A stretch of DNA of 64,000 bases from Mycolicibacterium hodleri (GCF_006439015.1 NZ_RCZG01000010.1:98615-162614), one strand, 5' to 3'; shown: positions 1 through 7,959, counted from the stretch's first letter. Notes: a model not told the origin generated them from the letters alone. Program-made: numbers and translations.

Positions 1-240
1 GTCTTCGCGCAAGCGCTCATCCGCGTCATGGTCTTCGCGCAAGCGCTCATCCGCGTCATGGTCTTCGCGCAAGCGCTCATCCGCGTCATGGTCTTCGCGC
101 AAGCGCTCATCCGCGTCATGGTCTTCGCGCAAGCGCTCATCCGCGTCATGGTCTTCGCGCAAGCGCTCATCCGCGTCATGGTCTTCGCGCAAGCGCTCAT
201 CCGCGTCATGGTCTTCGCGCAAGCGCTCATCCGCGTCATC
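1..240. repeat. 30-bp tandem array, 8 copies
   Basis: Eight perfect or near-perfect 30-bp units fill the left edge of the window. Read on the minus strand each unit contains the core GATGAGCGCTTGCGCGAAG followed by ACCATGACGCG. The array starts at base 1, so its full length is unknown. Thirty is a multiple of three, so it is open in some frames on both strands, but I see no sign that it is translated as a protein. The same core recurs at 50215 and 52310-52370. The array abuts, and seems to cut off, the SDR gene on its right. Confidence 0.97.
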
Positions 241-847
241 CGTCGTACTCACCTCGGGCCGTCTCCAGGTCGTCGGCGTCGAGGGGCGCGCTGTACATGC
301 CACCGGAAGACACGAATACCACCGATGCACCGCCCGCATTGCGCAGCAGCGGGAGCAGCCGCTCGGTCATCACCTGTGGTCCGAGGACGTGGCAGGCCAG
401 CTGCAGCTCGTGGCCCTGCGGCGTCTCGTCGCGCTCCTTCGGCATGACACCCGCGTTGTGCACCAGCCCGTGCAGCGCGTCGATGCGCCCAGACAGATCG
501 TCGGTCCACGCCCGCACGGCGTCGAGGTCCCCGACATCGCACACCTCGTCGATCACGACCGCGCCGGGAACACGGCCTCGGATCACGCCCGCCGAACGCT
601 TGACCTTGTCCGGGTTGCGGCCGAGCAGGTGCACGGTCGCGCCCAGTTCGGCGAACGACTGCGCCATCGCCTCGCCGAGACCGGCGGTCGCCCCCGTGAC
701 GACGACGCGTTTTCCCGCCAACGCGTTGGCGGGCGGATCGGCCGGCCACCAGCGCTTGCGCAGCCCGGACCCGATCTTCGAATAGCCGAGCAGGACGGAC
801 CGATCGAGGGCGGCGTCCAGAAATCCAGTGACACCCGTGAGATTCAT
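236..847 (-). CDS. short-chain dehydrogenase/reductase, cut short at the tandem array
   Basis: This is an NAD(P)-dependent SDR of the DHRS12-like type. After about 45 residues the cofactor motif VVVTGATAGLG is visible, followed by LVHNAGVM and the active-site strand VVFVSSGGMYS. The reading frame ends at EYDG and then TGA at the first unit of the tandem array, just where the catalytic YxxxK segment and the last third of an SDR (usually about 300 residues in this group) should follow. The product is 203 residues and should be inactive. I chose the ATG at 847 because a TAGCTT box lies 7 bases upstream; an in-frame GTG at 883 would add 12 residues. It follows the TetR gene on the same strand. 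It could be a pseudogene or an assembly break at the repeat. Confidence 0.8.
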   Translation of the reverse strand: MNLTGVTGFLDAALDRSVLLGYSKIGSGLRKRWWPADPPANALAGKRVVVTGATAGLGEAMAQSFAELGATVHLLGRNPDKVKRSAGVIRGRVPGAVVIDEVCDVGDLDAVRAWTDDLSGRIDALHGLVHNAGVMPKERDETPQGHELQLACHVLGPQVMTERLLPLLRNAGGASVVFVSSGGMYSAPLDADDLETARGEYDG

Positions 848-854
848 TCCACCA

Positions 855-860
855 AAGCTA
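855..860 (-). promoter_or_regulatory. -10 box of the truncated SDR gene
   Basis: TAGCTT lies 7 bases before the ATG at 847, the spacing of leaderless mycobacterial transcripts. It favours that start over the GTG at 883. Inferred from position only. Confidence 0.4.
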
Positions 861-883
861 GCCCGATCCGGGCGCGGCCACAC

Positions 884-1495
884 TCAGCCGAACGGCGCGA
901 GCACGTCGATGACGTCGACGAGTGTCGCGCGGGCCGCGGCTCGCGGACCGTCTCCGGCACCGACGAGGGACGCGACGACTGCGCCGTCGACCGCGCACAC
1001 CAGCGCCGTCATCAACTCGGCGTGCACCGTTCGGCCGCAACGCTCGACCGCTTCGACGACGGCCTGGGTCCGCTGCTTCATGATGCGGCGCTGGACGTCG
1101 CGGAGCCCCGGCTGGCGCGCGCAGGCGATGAGGCGCTCGTAGCGGGAGATCAGCTGTTCGGAAACCCGGGTGCCCGGCCCGTCACCCACCAACAGATCTA
1201 CCAAGACGTCGGCCGTCGATTCGGCTCCGCGCTTGCGGCGCGACAGTGCTGCGACGCGGGTGTCGAGGGTCTCGGCCTCCCGGGTGCCGACGTGTTCCAC
1301 CGCCCTTTCGACGAGGTCGTCGAGCGACGAGAAGTAGTACGTCGTGGACGCCAGAGGCAGCCCGGCTCGACGGGCGACGGCGCGATGCCGGACTGCGTCG
1401 AAGCCACCTTCGCACAGCAGATCGGCGGCCGCGCTGACCAGCGCGTACCGTCGCCTTTCACCCTTGGGGGTGACCGCTGCCGTCACGTCTTGCAT
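884..1495 (-). CDS. TetR-family transcriptional regulator
   Basis: A 203-residue repressor-type protein. The N-terminal helix-turn-helix region is seen in GFDAVRHRAVARRAGLPLAS followed by TYYFSSLDDLVERA, the typical TetR recognition helix and helix 4. The C-terminal ligand domain is not assignable. I chose the ATG at 1495 (MQDVTAAV) because it leaves a normal short arm before the HTH; an upstream in-frame start at 1573 would add 26 unlikely residues and overlap the divergent DoxX gene. It is divergent from the DoxX-esterase pair and in line with the truncated SDR, so either may be its target. Confidence 0.85.
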   Translation of the reverse strand: MQDVTAAVTPKGERRRYALVSAAADLLCEGGFDAVRHRAVARRAGLPLASTTYYFSSLDDLVERAVEHVGTREAETLDTRVAALSRRKRGAESTADVLVDLLVGDGPGTRVSEQLISRYERLIACARQPGLRDVQRRIMKQRTQAVVEAVERCGRTVHAELMTALVCAVDGAVVASLVGAGDGPRAAARATLVDVIDVLAPFG

Positions 1496-1565
1496 GCTGC
1501 CAGCAAGGACACGACCGCATGGGGCTTTCGGCCAACTGCAAGGCTCTCCACAGAAAGAGGAATCC

Positions 1566-2000
1566 GTGGTCACACCCGCGTTGAACCCATCCGACCCATC
1601 TGTCCCGCAGGTGCTCGCGCGGCTGCTTCTGGGCGGCGTACTGGTGTTCGCCGGCGTCAGCCATCTGACGTTCGCCCGCGACGCCTTCTACGCTCAGGTG
1701 CCGCCCTGGTTGCCACTGAATGCCACCTTCGTCATCGTCGCCTCGGGCGTGGTGGAGATCGGCCTCGGCGCCGCCCTGATGTTCCTGCGACGGTGGCGCG
1801 TTCAGCTCGGATGGGTCGTCGCATTGTTCTTCGTTCTCGTCTTTCCCGGCAACATCTCCCAGTTCGTCACGCACAGCTCCGCCTTTGGACTGGACTCCGA
1901 CGTGTCCCGCGGCGTGCGACTGCTCTTCCAGCCGCTGTTGGTGGTCTGGGCGCTGTGGTGCACCGGCGCATGGTCGGCGTTTCGCCGGCCAGTGGCATGA
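1566..2000 (+). CDS. DoxX-family membrane protein
   Basis: A 144-residue integral membrane protein with about four hydrophobic segments (LLLGGVLVFAGVSHLTF, a helix around ATFVIVASGVVEIGLGAAL, one at WVVALFFVLVFPGNI and one at LLFQPLLVVWALWCTGAW). The opening segment with GVSHLTFA resembles DoxX/DoxD-like proteins, whose role is mostly undefined. I chose the GTG at 1566 because AGAGGA lies just upstream and the first helix then starts near residue 20. Its stop overlaps the ATG of the next gene (ATGA), so the two are probably translationally coupled. Confidence 0.8.
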   Translation: MVTPALNPSDPSVPQVLARLLLGGVLVFAGVSHLTFARDAFYAQVPPWLPLNATFVIVASGVVEIGLGAALMFLRRWRVQLGWVVALFFVLVFPGNISQFVTHSSAFGLDSDVSRGVRLLFQPLLVVWALWCTGAWSAFRRPVA

Positions 2001-2902
2001 TGGCGCGCATGACAGCCCAGCTGAGCCGTCGCGCCGTTCTGCGACTCGGCGTCGGAGCCGCCGCGGGGGCCGCCGGCGCATACGCACTCGGTTCGACGCT
2101 GAGCCGACCGCCCGTGATCCAGCCGCCTGTCGCGATGACGGGAATCGGTGCGCCACTTTCCCCTCCCTTGCCCCCTGCACCGCTGGAACCGGCTCCGACG
2201 TATGTGACCGGTTCGTTCATCTCGGCGGCGCGTGGCGGCGTCGCGACCAACTGGGCAATCGCACGACCGCCCAACCAGACCGGCCCGCTGCGGCCGGTGA
2301 TCGCACTGCACGGCAAGGGTCAGGACGCGGCGGGTGTGATGGCTGGCGGCGTCGAGCAGGGGCTCGGGCAGGCCGTGGCGGCGGGTATCCCGCCCTTCGC
2401 CGTCGTCGCCGTCGACGGTGGAGGCAGCTACTGGCACTCTCGAACCTCGGGTGAGGACTCCGGCGCGATGGTCCTCGACGAGCTCATCCCGATGCTCGGC
2501 GACCAGGGTTTGGACACGTCGAGAGTGGGCTTCCTCGGCTGGTCCATGGGGGGTTACGGCGCGCTGCTTCTGGGTTCCAGGCTGGGTCCGGCTCGGTCGG
2601 CGGCGATCTGCGCGGTCAGTCCGGCCCTCTGGACGTCCTCTGGGTCGACGGCGCCTGGCGCGTTCGATGGCGCAGCCGATTACGCCGACAACAGTGTGTG
2701 GGGGCTGCCGAACCTGGCGTCGATTCCCATCAGGATCGACTGTGGCGACAGCGATCCGTTCTATTCAGCCACCAAGCAGTTCATCGCGCAGCTCCCAAGC
2801 CCACCGTCCGGTGGCTTCTCCCCCGGCGGGCACGACGGCGCCTTCTGGAGCTCCCAACTTCCAGCCGAAATCGCCTGGATGGCGCCGCTTCTCGTCGCCT
2901 GA
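1997..2902 (+). CDS. Tat-exported alpha/beta-hydrolase (esterase)
   Basis: A 301-residue secreted esterase-like hydrolase. Residues 10-32 form a twin-arginine signal (SRRAVLRLGVGAAAG), so export is by Tat. The mature part has the nucleophile elbow GWSMGG (Ser183), a likely acid at Asp253 in GDSDPF and a likely His279 in GGHDGAFW, a complete triad. The family resembles esterase D-like mycobacterial proteins such as Rv0774c, which also neighbours purD in M. tuberculosis. The ATG at 1997 overlaps the DoxX stop; MTAQ at 2009 is an alternative. The frame is open far upstream, but that is antisense to the TetR and SDR genes. The substrate is unknown. Confidence 0.82.
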   Translation: MMARMTAQLSRRAVLRLGVGAAAGAAGAYALGSTLSRPPVIQPPVAMTGIGAPLSPPLPPAPLEPAPTYVTGSFISAARGGVATNWAIARPPNQTGPLRPVIALHGKGQDAAGVMAGGVEQGLGQAVAAGIPPFAVVAVDGGGSYWHSRTSGEDSGAMVLDELIPMLGDQGLDTSRVGFLGWSMGGYGALLLGSRLGPARSAAICAVSPALWTSSGSTAPGAFDGAADYADNSVWGLPNLASIPIRIDCGDSDPFYSATKQFIAQLPSPPSGGFSPGGHDGAFWSSQLPAEIAWMAPLLVA

Positions 2903-2908
2903 CCGCTT

Positions 2909-4177
2909 TTAGAGGTTGATGCGACCCTCAGCGGCAGCCAGGCCGATGTCGGTGCGAAAATGACTGCCCGGCAAGCGGATCGCGCCGATGACACCGTATG
3001 CGACCTCGCGTGCGGCATTGAGGTCGGCGCCCGTGCCGACGACCGAAAGCACCCGTCCACCCGATGACGTGACGGCACCGTCGTCGCGCCTGGTGGTGCC
3101 CGCATGCAGTACGCCCGACGCTTCCGAACCGGTGATGACGTCGCCGACGCGGGGCCGTCCCGGATAGTTCTCGGCGGCCAACACGACGGCTACGGCGGCA
3201 CCGTCGCTCCACTGCAACGACGGTTGATCGGCCAGTTCGCCGGTGGCGGCGGCGTGCAAAAGCTGCCCCAACGGGCTCTTCAACAACGCCAGAACGGCTT
3301 GGGTCTCGGGATCGCCAAAGCGACAGTTGAATTCGACCACGGCGGGTCCACGCGACGTGATCGCCAGCCCGGCGTAGAGCAGACCGGAGAACGGGCAGCC
3401 GCGTGTGACGAGTTCGGCGGCAACGGGTTTCACGACCTCGTCGACGATGGACGTGACGACCTCGTCGGGCAGCCAGTCGAGTGGCGCGTAGGCGCCCATC
3501 CCTCCGGTGTTGGCCCCGGTGTCTCCGTCGCCGACGCGCTTGAAGTCCTGCGCAGCTAGCAATGGCACCACCGATTCGCCGTCGACGACGCAGAACAGCG
3601 ACACCTCGGGGCCGTCGAGGAATGACTCGAGCAGCACGGGGTGACCCGAGTCGAGAAGGCTGGCGGCGTGTGCGCGGGCGGCGTCGCGGTCAGCCGTAAC
3701 CACCACCCCCTTGCCCGCGGCGAGGCCGTCGTCCTTCACGACCCACGCCGGATCGCCCGACGGAGGCCCGAACCGGTCCAGCGCGGCGTCGAGGCGTGCC
3801 GGGTTGTCCACGATTTCGCTTCGAGCGGTGCGCACACCCGCCGCATCCATCACGTCCTTGGCGAATGACTTCGCGCCTTCGATGCGGGCGGCATCCCTGG
3901 ACGGCCCGAAACAGGCAATGCCTGCGCTCCGGACGGCATCGGCAACACCGAGTACCAGCGGCACCTCGGGGCCGATCACGACGAGGTCGGCAGCGAAGCG
4001 GGTGGCCAGTTTGACCACCTCGTCACCGGAGGTGATGTCGACGTCGTGCTGCTCGGCGATCGCTGCCGTTCCCGCATTTCCGGGCGCTATGGCCAGCGCG
4101 TCGACCTCGGGGTCTCGGCGTAGCGCCAACAGCAGCGCATGTTCACGGGCACCGGATCCGATCACGAGGACGCGCAC
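2909..4177 (-). CDS. purD: phosphoribosylamine-glycine ligase (GAR synthetase)
   Basis: Catalyses ATP-dependent joining of glycine to 5-phosphoribosylamine, the second step of purine synthesis, in the cytoplasm. The N-terminus MRVLVIGSGAREHALLLAL is the family signature, followed by APGNAGTA, the ATP-grasp core (VVKDDGLAAGKGVVVT) and the loop NTGGMGAYAP. Its 422 residues are full length. I prefer GTG 4177 to the TTG at 4183 because it gives the conserved family start and lies 8 bases after a TAGGGT box. It converges with the esterase and diverges from the P450 gene; the position next to an Rv0774c-like esterase is as in M. tuberculosis. Confidence 0.95.
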   Translation of the reverse strand: MRVLVIGSGAREHALLLALRRDPEVDALAIAPGNAGTAAIAEQHDVDITSGDEVVKLATRFAADLVVIGPEVPLVLGVADAVRSAGIACFGPSRDAARIEGAKSFAKDVMDAAGVRTARSEIVDNPARLDAALDRFGPPSGDPAWVVKDDGLAAGKGVVVTADRDAARAHAASLLDSGHPVLLESFLDGPEVSLFCVVDGESVVPLLAAQDFKRVGDGDTGANTGGMGAYAPLDWLPDEVVTSIVDEVVKPVAAELVTRGCPFSGLLYAGLAITSRGPAVVEFNCRFGDPETQAVLALLKSPLGQLLHAAATGELADQPSLQWSDGAAVAVVLAAENYPGRPRVGDVITGSEASGVLHAGTTRRDDGAVTSSGGRVLSVVGTGADLNAAREVAYGVIGAIRLPGSHFRTDIGLAAAEGRINL

Positions 4178-4185
4178 GGTCAACT

Positions 4186-4191
4186 ACCCTA
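4186..4191 (-). promoter_or_regulatory. -10 box of purD
   Basis: TAGGGT lies 8 bases before the GTG at 4177, consistent with a leaderless transcript. Positional inference. Confidence 0.35.
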
Positions 4192-4206
4192 AACCTTTCC
4201 AGGCGG

Positions 4207-4233
4207 CCATACACTTAACCTCGCAGTGTATGG
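4207..4233. promoter_or_regulatory. 27-bp palindrome upstream of the CYP125-like gene
   Basis: CCATACACT and AGTGTATGG form a perfect 9-bp inverted repeat around a 9-base spacer, midway between purD and the P450 gene. The size and symmetry suit a TetR-type operator. The TetR gene directly after the P450 is the natural candidate ligand; that link is inference. Confidence 0.6.
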
Positions 4234-4276
4234 TCAGCCCGACAACGTGCCACACGTCAGTCGAGGAGGCCGTCAC

Positions 4277-5608
4277 GTGACGACCACGCAAAGCGGTTGC
4301 CCCTTCACCCCCGGGAGCGATTCCCCCCGAGTCGCTTCGCTCCTGCCCCCCGGCAGTGATTCCCCCCGAGTCGCTTCGCTCCTGCCCCCCGGGTATGACT
4401 TCACCGACCCCGACGTCCTGCTCCGCGGCATCCCGGTCACCGAGTTCGCCGAGCTGCGCAAGACGGCGCCGGTCTGGTGGAACGAGCAGCAGGAGTCGAT
4501 CTTCGACGACGGCGGCTACTGGGTGATCAGCCGCCACGAGGACATCAAGGCCATCTCGCGCAACGGCGATCTATGGTCGACGAACCGCAAGGGCGCGGTG
4601 ATGCGCCTGCCGGACGGCGTCACCAGCGATCAGCTGGACCTGACCAAGGCGCTGCTCATCAACCACGACGCTCCCGAGCACACCCGGCTGCGCAAGATCG
4701 TGTCGCGGCTGTTCACGCCACGGTCGGTCGCGACGCTCGAGGAGAAACTGGCCGTGGCGGCGCACCAGATCGTGGCCGAGGCCGCCGCGAGGGATGGCGG
4801 CAACTTCGTCGACGACGTCGCCACCAGGTTGCCGCTGCTCGCCATCGCCGATCTGATCGGCGTCCCCGAGGCCGACCGCGGGAAGCTGTTCACTTGGACC
4901 AACAGCATCATGAACACCGACGACCCCGACTTCGACTCCGATCCGACGGTCGCCAACGCCGAGTTGATGGGCTATGCCTACAACATGGCCGAGGAACGTC
5001 GACGCTGCCCGGCCGACGACATCGTCACGCGGCTGATCCAGGCCGACGTGCAGGGGGAAGGCGGTGAGGCTGGAAAGCCGCTGGACGACGTCGAATTCGC
5101 GTTCTTCGTCATCCTGCTTGCGGTGGCAGGCAACGAAACCACCCGCAATGCCATCACGCACGGCATGAACGCCTTCTTCGACAACCCCGATCAGTGGGAG
5201 CTCTTCAAGAGGGAACGGCCGCCAACGGCGGTCGACGAGATCGTCCGCTGGGCCACTCCGGTGCACTGCTTTCAGCGCACCGCTCTGGCTGATGTGGAGT
5301 TCGTCGACGTGACGATCAAGGAAGGCCAGCGGGCGGGCCTCTTCTACAGCTCCGCCAACTTCGACGAGTCGGTCTTCGATCGACCCTTTGAATTCGACAT
5401 CACCCGAAATCCCAATCCGCACTTGGCCTTCGGCGGCAATGGAGCACACTTCTGCATAGGCGCCAGCCTGGCGCGCATGGAGATCAAGCTGATCTTCGAC
5501 GAGCTCGCAGACCAGATTCCGGACATCGCCAAAGTCGCCGAGCCACAACGACTTCGCTCCGGGTGGATCAACGGAGTCAAGGAGCTGAGGGTCTCCTACC
5601 GGGGCTGA
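4277..5608 (+). CDS. cytochrome P450, CYP125 family (steroid C26/27 monooxygenase-like)
   Basis: A 443-residue P450 closely matching CYP125A1 as I remember it. Shared stretches include GYDFTDP, the region around DDIVTRLIQAD, and RLRSGWINGVK near the C-terminus. The I-helix AGNETTRN is near residue 285, the ExxR motif EIVR near 320, and the heme loop FGGNGAHFCIG has Cys393. CYP125 enzymes oxidise the terminal methyl of the cholesterol side chain. This copy is outside the mce4 cluster, so it is probably a second CYP125 paralogue. I chose the GTG at 4277 because GAGGAGG precedes it. The N-terminus carries an in-frame 39-bp duplication (residues 13-38), before the catalytic fold. The regulator downstream at 5637 probably controls it. 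Confidence 0.88.
   Translation: MTTTQSGCPFTPGSDSPRVASLLPPGSDSPRVASLLPPGYDFTDPDVLLRGIPVTEFAELRKTAPVWWNEQQESIFDDGGYWVISRHEDIKAISRNGDLWSTNRKGAVMRLPDGVTSDQLDLTKALLINHDAPEHTRLRKIVSRLFTPRSVATLEEKLAVAAHQIVAEAAARDGGNFVDDVATRLPLLAIADLIGVPEADRGKLFTWTNSIMNTDDPDFDSDPTVANAELMGYAYNMAEERRRCPADDIVTRLIQADVQGEGGEAGKPLDDVEFAFFVILLAVAGNETTRNAITHGMNAFFDNPDQWELFKRERPPTAVDEIVRWATPVHCFQRTALADVEFVDVTIKEGQRAGLFYSSANFDESVFDRPFEFDITRNPNPHLAFGGNGAHFCIGASLARMEIKLIFDELADQIPDIAKVAEPQRLRSGWINGVKELRVSYRG
4313..4390 (+). repeat. 39-bp tandem duplication inside the P450 N-terminus
   Basis: Two 39-bp copies (4313-4351 and 4352-4390), nearly identical, encode GSDSPRVASLLPP twice. The minus strand reads as a GC-rich GAGCGAAGCGAC-containing element, resembling an intergenic repeat near 21648. 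It looks like a small repeat inserted in frame just after the start codon and then doubled. Confidence 0.9.
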
Positions 5609-5622
5609 CGCGGAGTCCCGGC

Positions 5623-5628
5623 TACTAT
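5623..5628 (+). promoter_or_regulatory. -10 box of the 5637 TetR gene
   Basis: TACTAT lies 8 bases before the GTG at 5637, suggesting a leaderless transcript separate from the P450 gene upstream. Confidence 0.4.
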
Positions 5629-5636
5629 TTCCTCCC

Positions 5637-6254
5637 GTGCGCACCCATGGCTGGTCGGGATCGACGCCCGCGACCGATGACGAGGCGGTCGCGCGAATCC
5701 TCAACGCTGCGAGCAGCGCCATCGACGAGCGCGGCGCCGAGTTCAGCATCGCCGACATCGCCCGCACCCTCGGCGTCACGCGTCAGACCGTCTACCGGTA
5801 CTTTCCGAGCACCGAAGCCCTGCTGGTCGCCGCTGCCGTGCGCGCCGCGGACGACTTCCTCGAGCGGCTCACCGAGCATCTTCGGGGCCGCGACGATCCG
5901 GTGGACGCCGTCACCGAGGCCATCGCGACCGCGCTCGAATGGCTGCCCAAGGACAAGCACCTCGGCCTGCTGCTTGCCCCGGGCCGCGCCGATGAGCACA
6001 CCGCCTCCGTGACGTCCGACGTCGCCTTGCAGTTCGCGAACAGCATGGTGCGACGGTTCGACGTCGACTGGACCAGCCTCGGATTCTCCGAGAACGAACT
6101 CGACGAACTCGCCGAGCACCTGCTGCGCATCATCCAGTCGTTCGTCATTGATCCGGGCCGGCCACCGCGGGCAGGCGAGGACCTTCGGAGCTACCTCAGA
6201 CGGTGGGTCGGCGGCGCGATTTTGCCGATTCGAAGGGACCTCGGCCACACCTAG
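5637..6254 (+). CDS. TetR-family regulator, candidate controller of the CYP125-like gene
   Basis: A 205-residue protein with a clear N-terminal TetR HTH: FSIADIARTLGVTRQTVYRY around residues 37-56, followed by FPSTEALLVAAA. The C-terminal half is helical and unassigned. It starts at GTG 5637, 28 bases after the P450 stop and with its own TACTAT box. Its place after the P450 gene and the palindrome in front of that gene suggest local control; this has not been shown. Confidence 0.85.
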   Translation: MRTHGWSGSTPATDDEAVARILNAASSAIDERGAEFSIADIARTLGVTRQTVYRYFPSTEALLVAAAVRAADDFLERLTEHLRGRDDPVDAVTEAIATALEWLPKDKHLGLLLAPGRADEHTASVTSDVALQFANSMVRRFDVDWTSLGFSENELDELAEHLLRIIQSFVIDPGRPPRAGEDLRSYLRRWVGGAILPIRRDLGHT

Positions 6255-6257
6255 ACT
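6252..6257 (+). promoter_or_regulatory. -10 box of the EspE-like gene
   Basis: TAGACT lies 7 bases before the GTG at 6265 and overlaps the TetR stop codon. It supports the chosen start. Confidence 0.4.
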
Positions 6258-6264
6258 GGTCAGG

Positions 6265-7221
6265 GTGAGCGCACTGGATGGATTCCGCACGATTTGGTCT
6301 CACGCGAACGCCACCTTCGGCCAAGGCACCCCGATTGATGGCTCTCAGTTCGACCAGAGCGACGGGTTGCGCAACCTGCAGGACACCGTGAGGTCGGCGA
6401 GGCCGGACGGCGCTTGGACCGGGTCCGCGTCTGACTCGTACGCCGAAGCCAACGGCAAGCACGAGCGAACCCTCGGCGGCATCGCAAGACTCGACAAGCG
6501 ACTGGCGAGCGAGGTCGACCGCTCCGCCGCGGTGGTGATGGCCGGTCGCCGCGACCTGGAGAACGTCCGGCAGTGGGTGAACGACGCGGCGGCACGGGTC
6601 CCGAACACCACCGTCGGCGAACGCATGCTGTACCCGGTGATCAGCAAGGGGTCCAGCGAGATCAAGGACATCCTGACCCGATCACATCGCGACATGTCTG
6701 CGATCGCCGGCCGAATCCACGGTCTCAGTGGCGAGTATCAAACCTTGAGCGAGGGAGAGGGCGGCAAGGCAGGCGCGAAGCTCGACAAGTTGCCGAAGAC
6801 TCCGGACACCACACTGGATCTCGACGACGTCGAGTACCTGGATCCGACTGCCCTGGGACCATCCCACTACGTCGAGATCGGGCCAGGAACGTGGGTACCC
6901 GAGAACGACTACCCCGGCGTCGCGCCGAGCCCACCGAAGGCTCCACTGGACTACCGCGACATCGACTATCGAGGACCGTTCAATCCGAATGACTCGAAGA
7001 CGTGGGGACGCACGGGCTACAAGGAACTCGTGCCTGGCTCCGGCGCCTGGGTGCCCGACCCGAATGCCCCGGGTTTCGCTCAGCATCCACCGGAAGTGCC
7101 CGTCGACATGGCGACTGCGCAGATCCTCGATCCGGGGCAGCTGATTCCCTCGGGGATGGTCGAGCTCTACCCCGGCTCACGTGTCGCGATCCCCGATCCG
7201 AATCTCGGCGCGCCCCGATAG
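6265..7221 (+). CDS. EspA/EspE-like ESX secretion-associated protein
   Basis: A 318-residue protein. The N-terminal half is long helices with a WTG turn (GAWTGSASDSYAEA near residue 55), as in EspA/EspE-type proteins secreted by type VII systems. From about residue 185 the tail carries three related segments, each with an aromatic-rich D-Y stretch followed by an E-x-x-PG(T/S)-x3-P motif (EIGPGTWVPE, ELVPGSGAWVPD, ELYPGSRVAIPD). No ESX apparatus or WXG100 partner gene is nearby, so it is an orphan in this window. Start GTG 6265 is supported by the TAGACT box. Export by type VII secretion is inferred from the fold type only. Confidence 0.62.
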   Translation: MSALDGFRTIWSHANATFGQGTPIDGSQFDQSDGLRNLQDTVRSARPDGAWTGSASDSYAEANGKHERTLGGIARLDKRLASEVDRSAAVVMAGRRDLENVRQWVNDAAARVPNTTVGERMLYPVISKGSSEIKDILTRSHRDMSAIAGRIHGLSGEYQTLSEGEGGKAGAKLDKLPKTPDTTLDLDDVEYLDPTALGPSHYVEIGPGTWVPENDYPGVAPSPPKAPLDYRDIDYRGPFNPNDSKTWGRTGYKELVPGSGAWVPDPNAPGFAQHPPEVPVDMATAQILDPGQLIPSGMVELYPGSRVAIPDPNLGAPR

Positions 7222-7227
7222 CTCTGG

Positions 7228-7941
7228 CTAGCGTCCGCTCACCGCCGCGACGCCGTTGACTAGAAGATCGGCTAGCACTGGCTCGGCCTGGAAATCCGGG
7301 TGGACACGTGCGGTGACTCTGATGAAGGTCCGGCCATCGAGGATCGCGGCGTAGAAGTACTCGGCATAGGCGAACCCCGTACTGGTGACCTTGAGCGCAG
7401 TGGTTGCCGCACCGTCGATGCTCGGTGCAGCGAGTCGTTCGGCGACACCGTTGGTGATCATTGCGTCGTCATCCACTTCGAACGACATTCGAGTGCAACC
7501 CGCAGAGGGCGGGGCGGCCGAAACCACCACCGGGTCATCGACGCTGACGGCGATCAGCTGTTGGTCTGGTCCCACCGCGCCGACCCCCATGGTGTCGGCA
7601 CCAGCCTGCCCGACGACCGGCTCGAAGAGAGCTCGACACTGACGTGGGTCGACGGTGAACGGCCTGCCGTACGACACCGTGTTCCCCACCTCCTTCGCTT
7701 CATCCGCTCGCGTCTTACGGGGCGCGGATGGTGGCGCCGGCATGAACCCAGGAGGAAAGTCATTGCGTACCTTCGCGAGCCGTGCCAGGTCGACGTGAGA
7801 CGGTGCGCCAGTCGACGAGGTCGAGCGCGGGGCCGTTACCGAGGTCGCATCCTTCGTCTCCGACGTCGCCGAGCACCCCGTCATAGCGAGGCCCGCGGAC
7901 AACACCAACGGTAGGACGACCCCGCCCCGCAACGCCACCAT
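7228..7941 (-). CDS. lipoprotein, DUF5642-like
   Basis: A 237-residue lipoprotein. The signal peptide ends in the lipobox LAMTGC (Cys near residue 23), followed by a Ser/Thr-rich linker and a globular domain starting about VDLARLAKVRNDFPPGF, which resembles the mycobacterial DUF5642 family. Two cysteines (QCRAL and AGCTRM) could form a disulfide outside the membrane. The ATG at 7941 lies 6 bases after a TACGCT box. It converges with the EspE-like gene, leaving only 6 bases between the stops. Function unknown. Confidence 0.75.
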   Translation of the reverse strand: MVALRGGVVLPLVLSAGLAMTGCSATSETKDATSVTAPRSTSSTGAPSHVDLARLAKVRNDFPPGFMPAPPSAPRKTRADEAKEVGNTVSYGRPFTVDPRQCRALFEPVVGQAGADTMGVGAVGPDQQLIAVSVDDPVVVSAAPPSAGCTRMSFEVDDDAMITNGVAERLAAPSIDGAATTALKVTSTGFAYAEYFYAAILDGRTFIRVTARVHPDFQAEPVLADLLVNGVAAVSGR

Positions 7942-7947
7942 TGCGCA

Positions 7948-7953
7948 AGCGTA
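7948..7953 (-). promoter_or_regulatory. -10 box of the DUF5642-like lipoprotein gene
   Basis: TACGCT lies 6 bases before the ATG at 7941, the leaderless spacing. Confidence 0.4.
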
Positions 7954-7959
7954 AGGGCT

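Noticed and set aside
1..240. CRISPR-like array
   Set aside because: The 30-bp units are directly adjacent with no unique spacers and no cas genes nearby; it is a simple tandem repeat.
28..447. Open frame coding a repeated MVFAQALIRV peptide
   Set aside because: It is open only because the repeat unit is a multiple of three, has no ribosome site and runs antisense into the SDR gene.
389..1996. Long N-terminal extension of the esterase
   Set aside because: The frame is open by GC bias and is antisense to the SDR and TetR genes; the Tat signal at 1997 is the real N-terminus.
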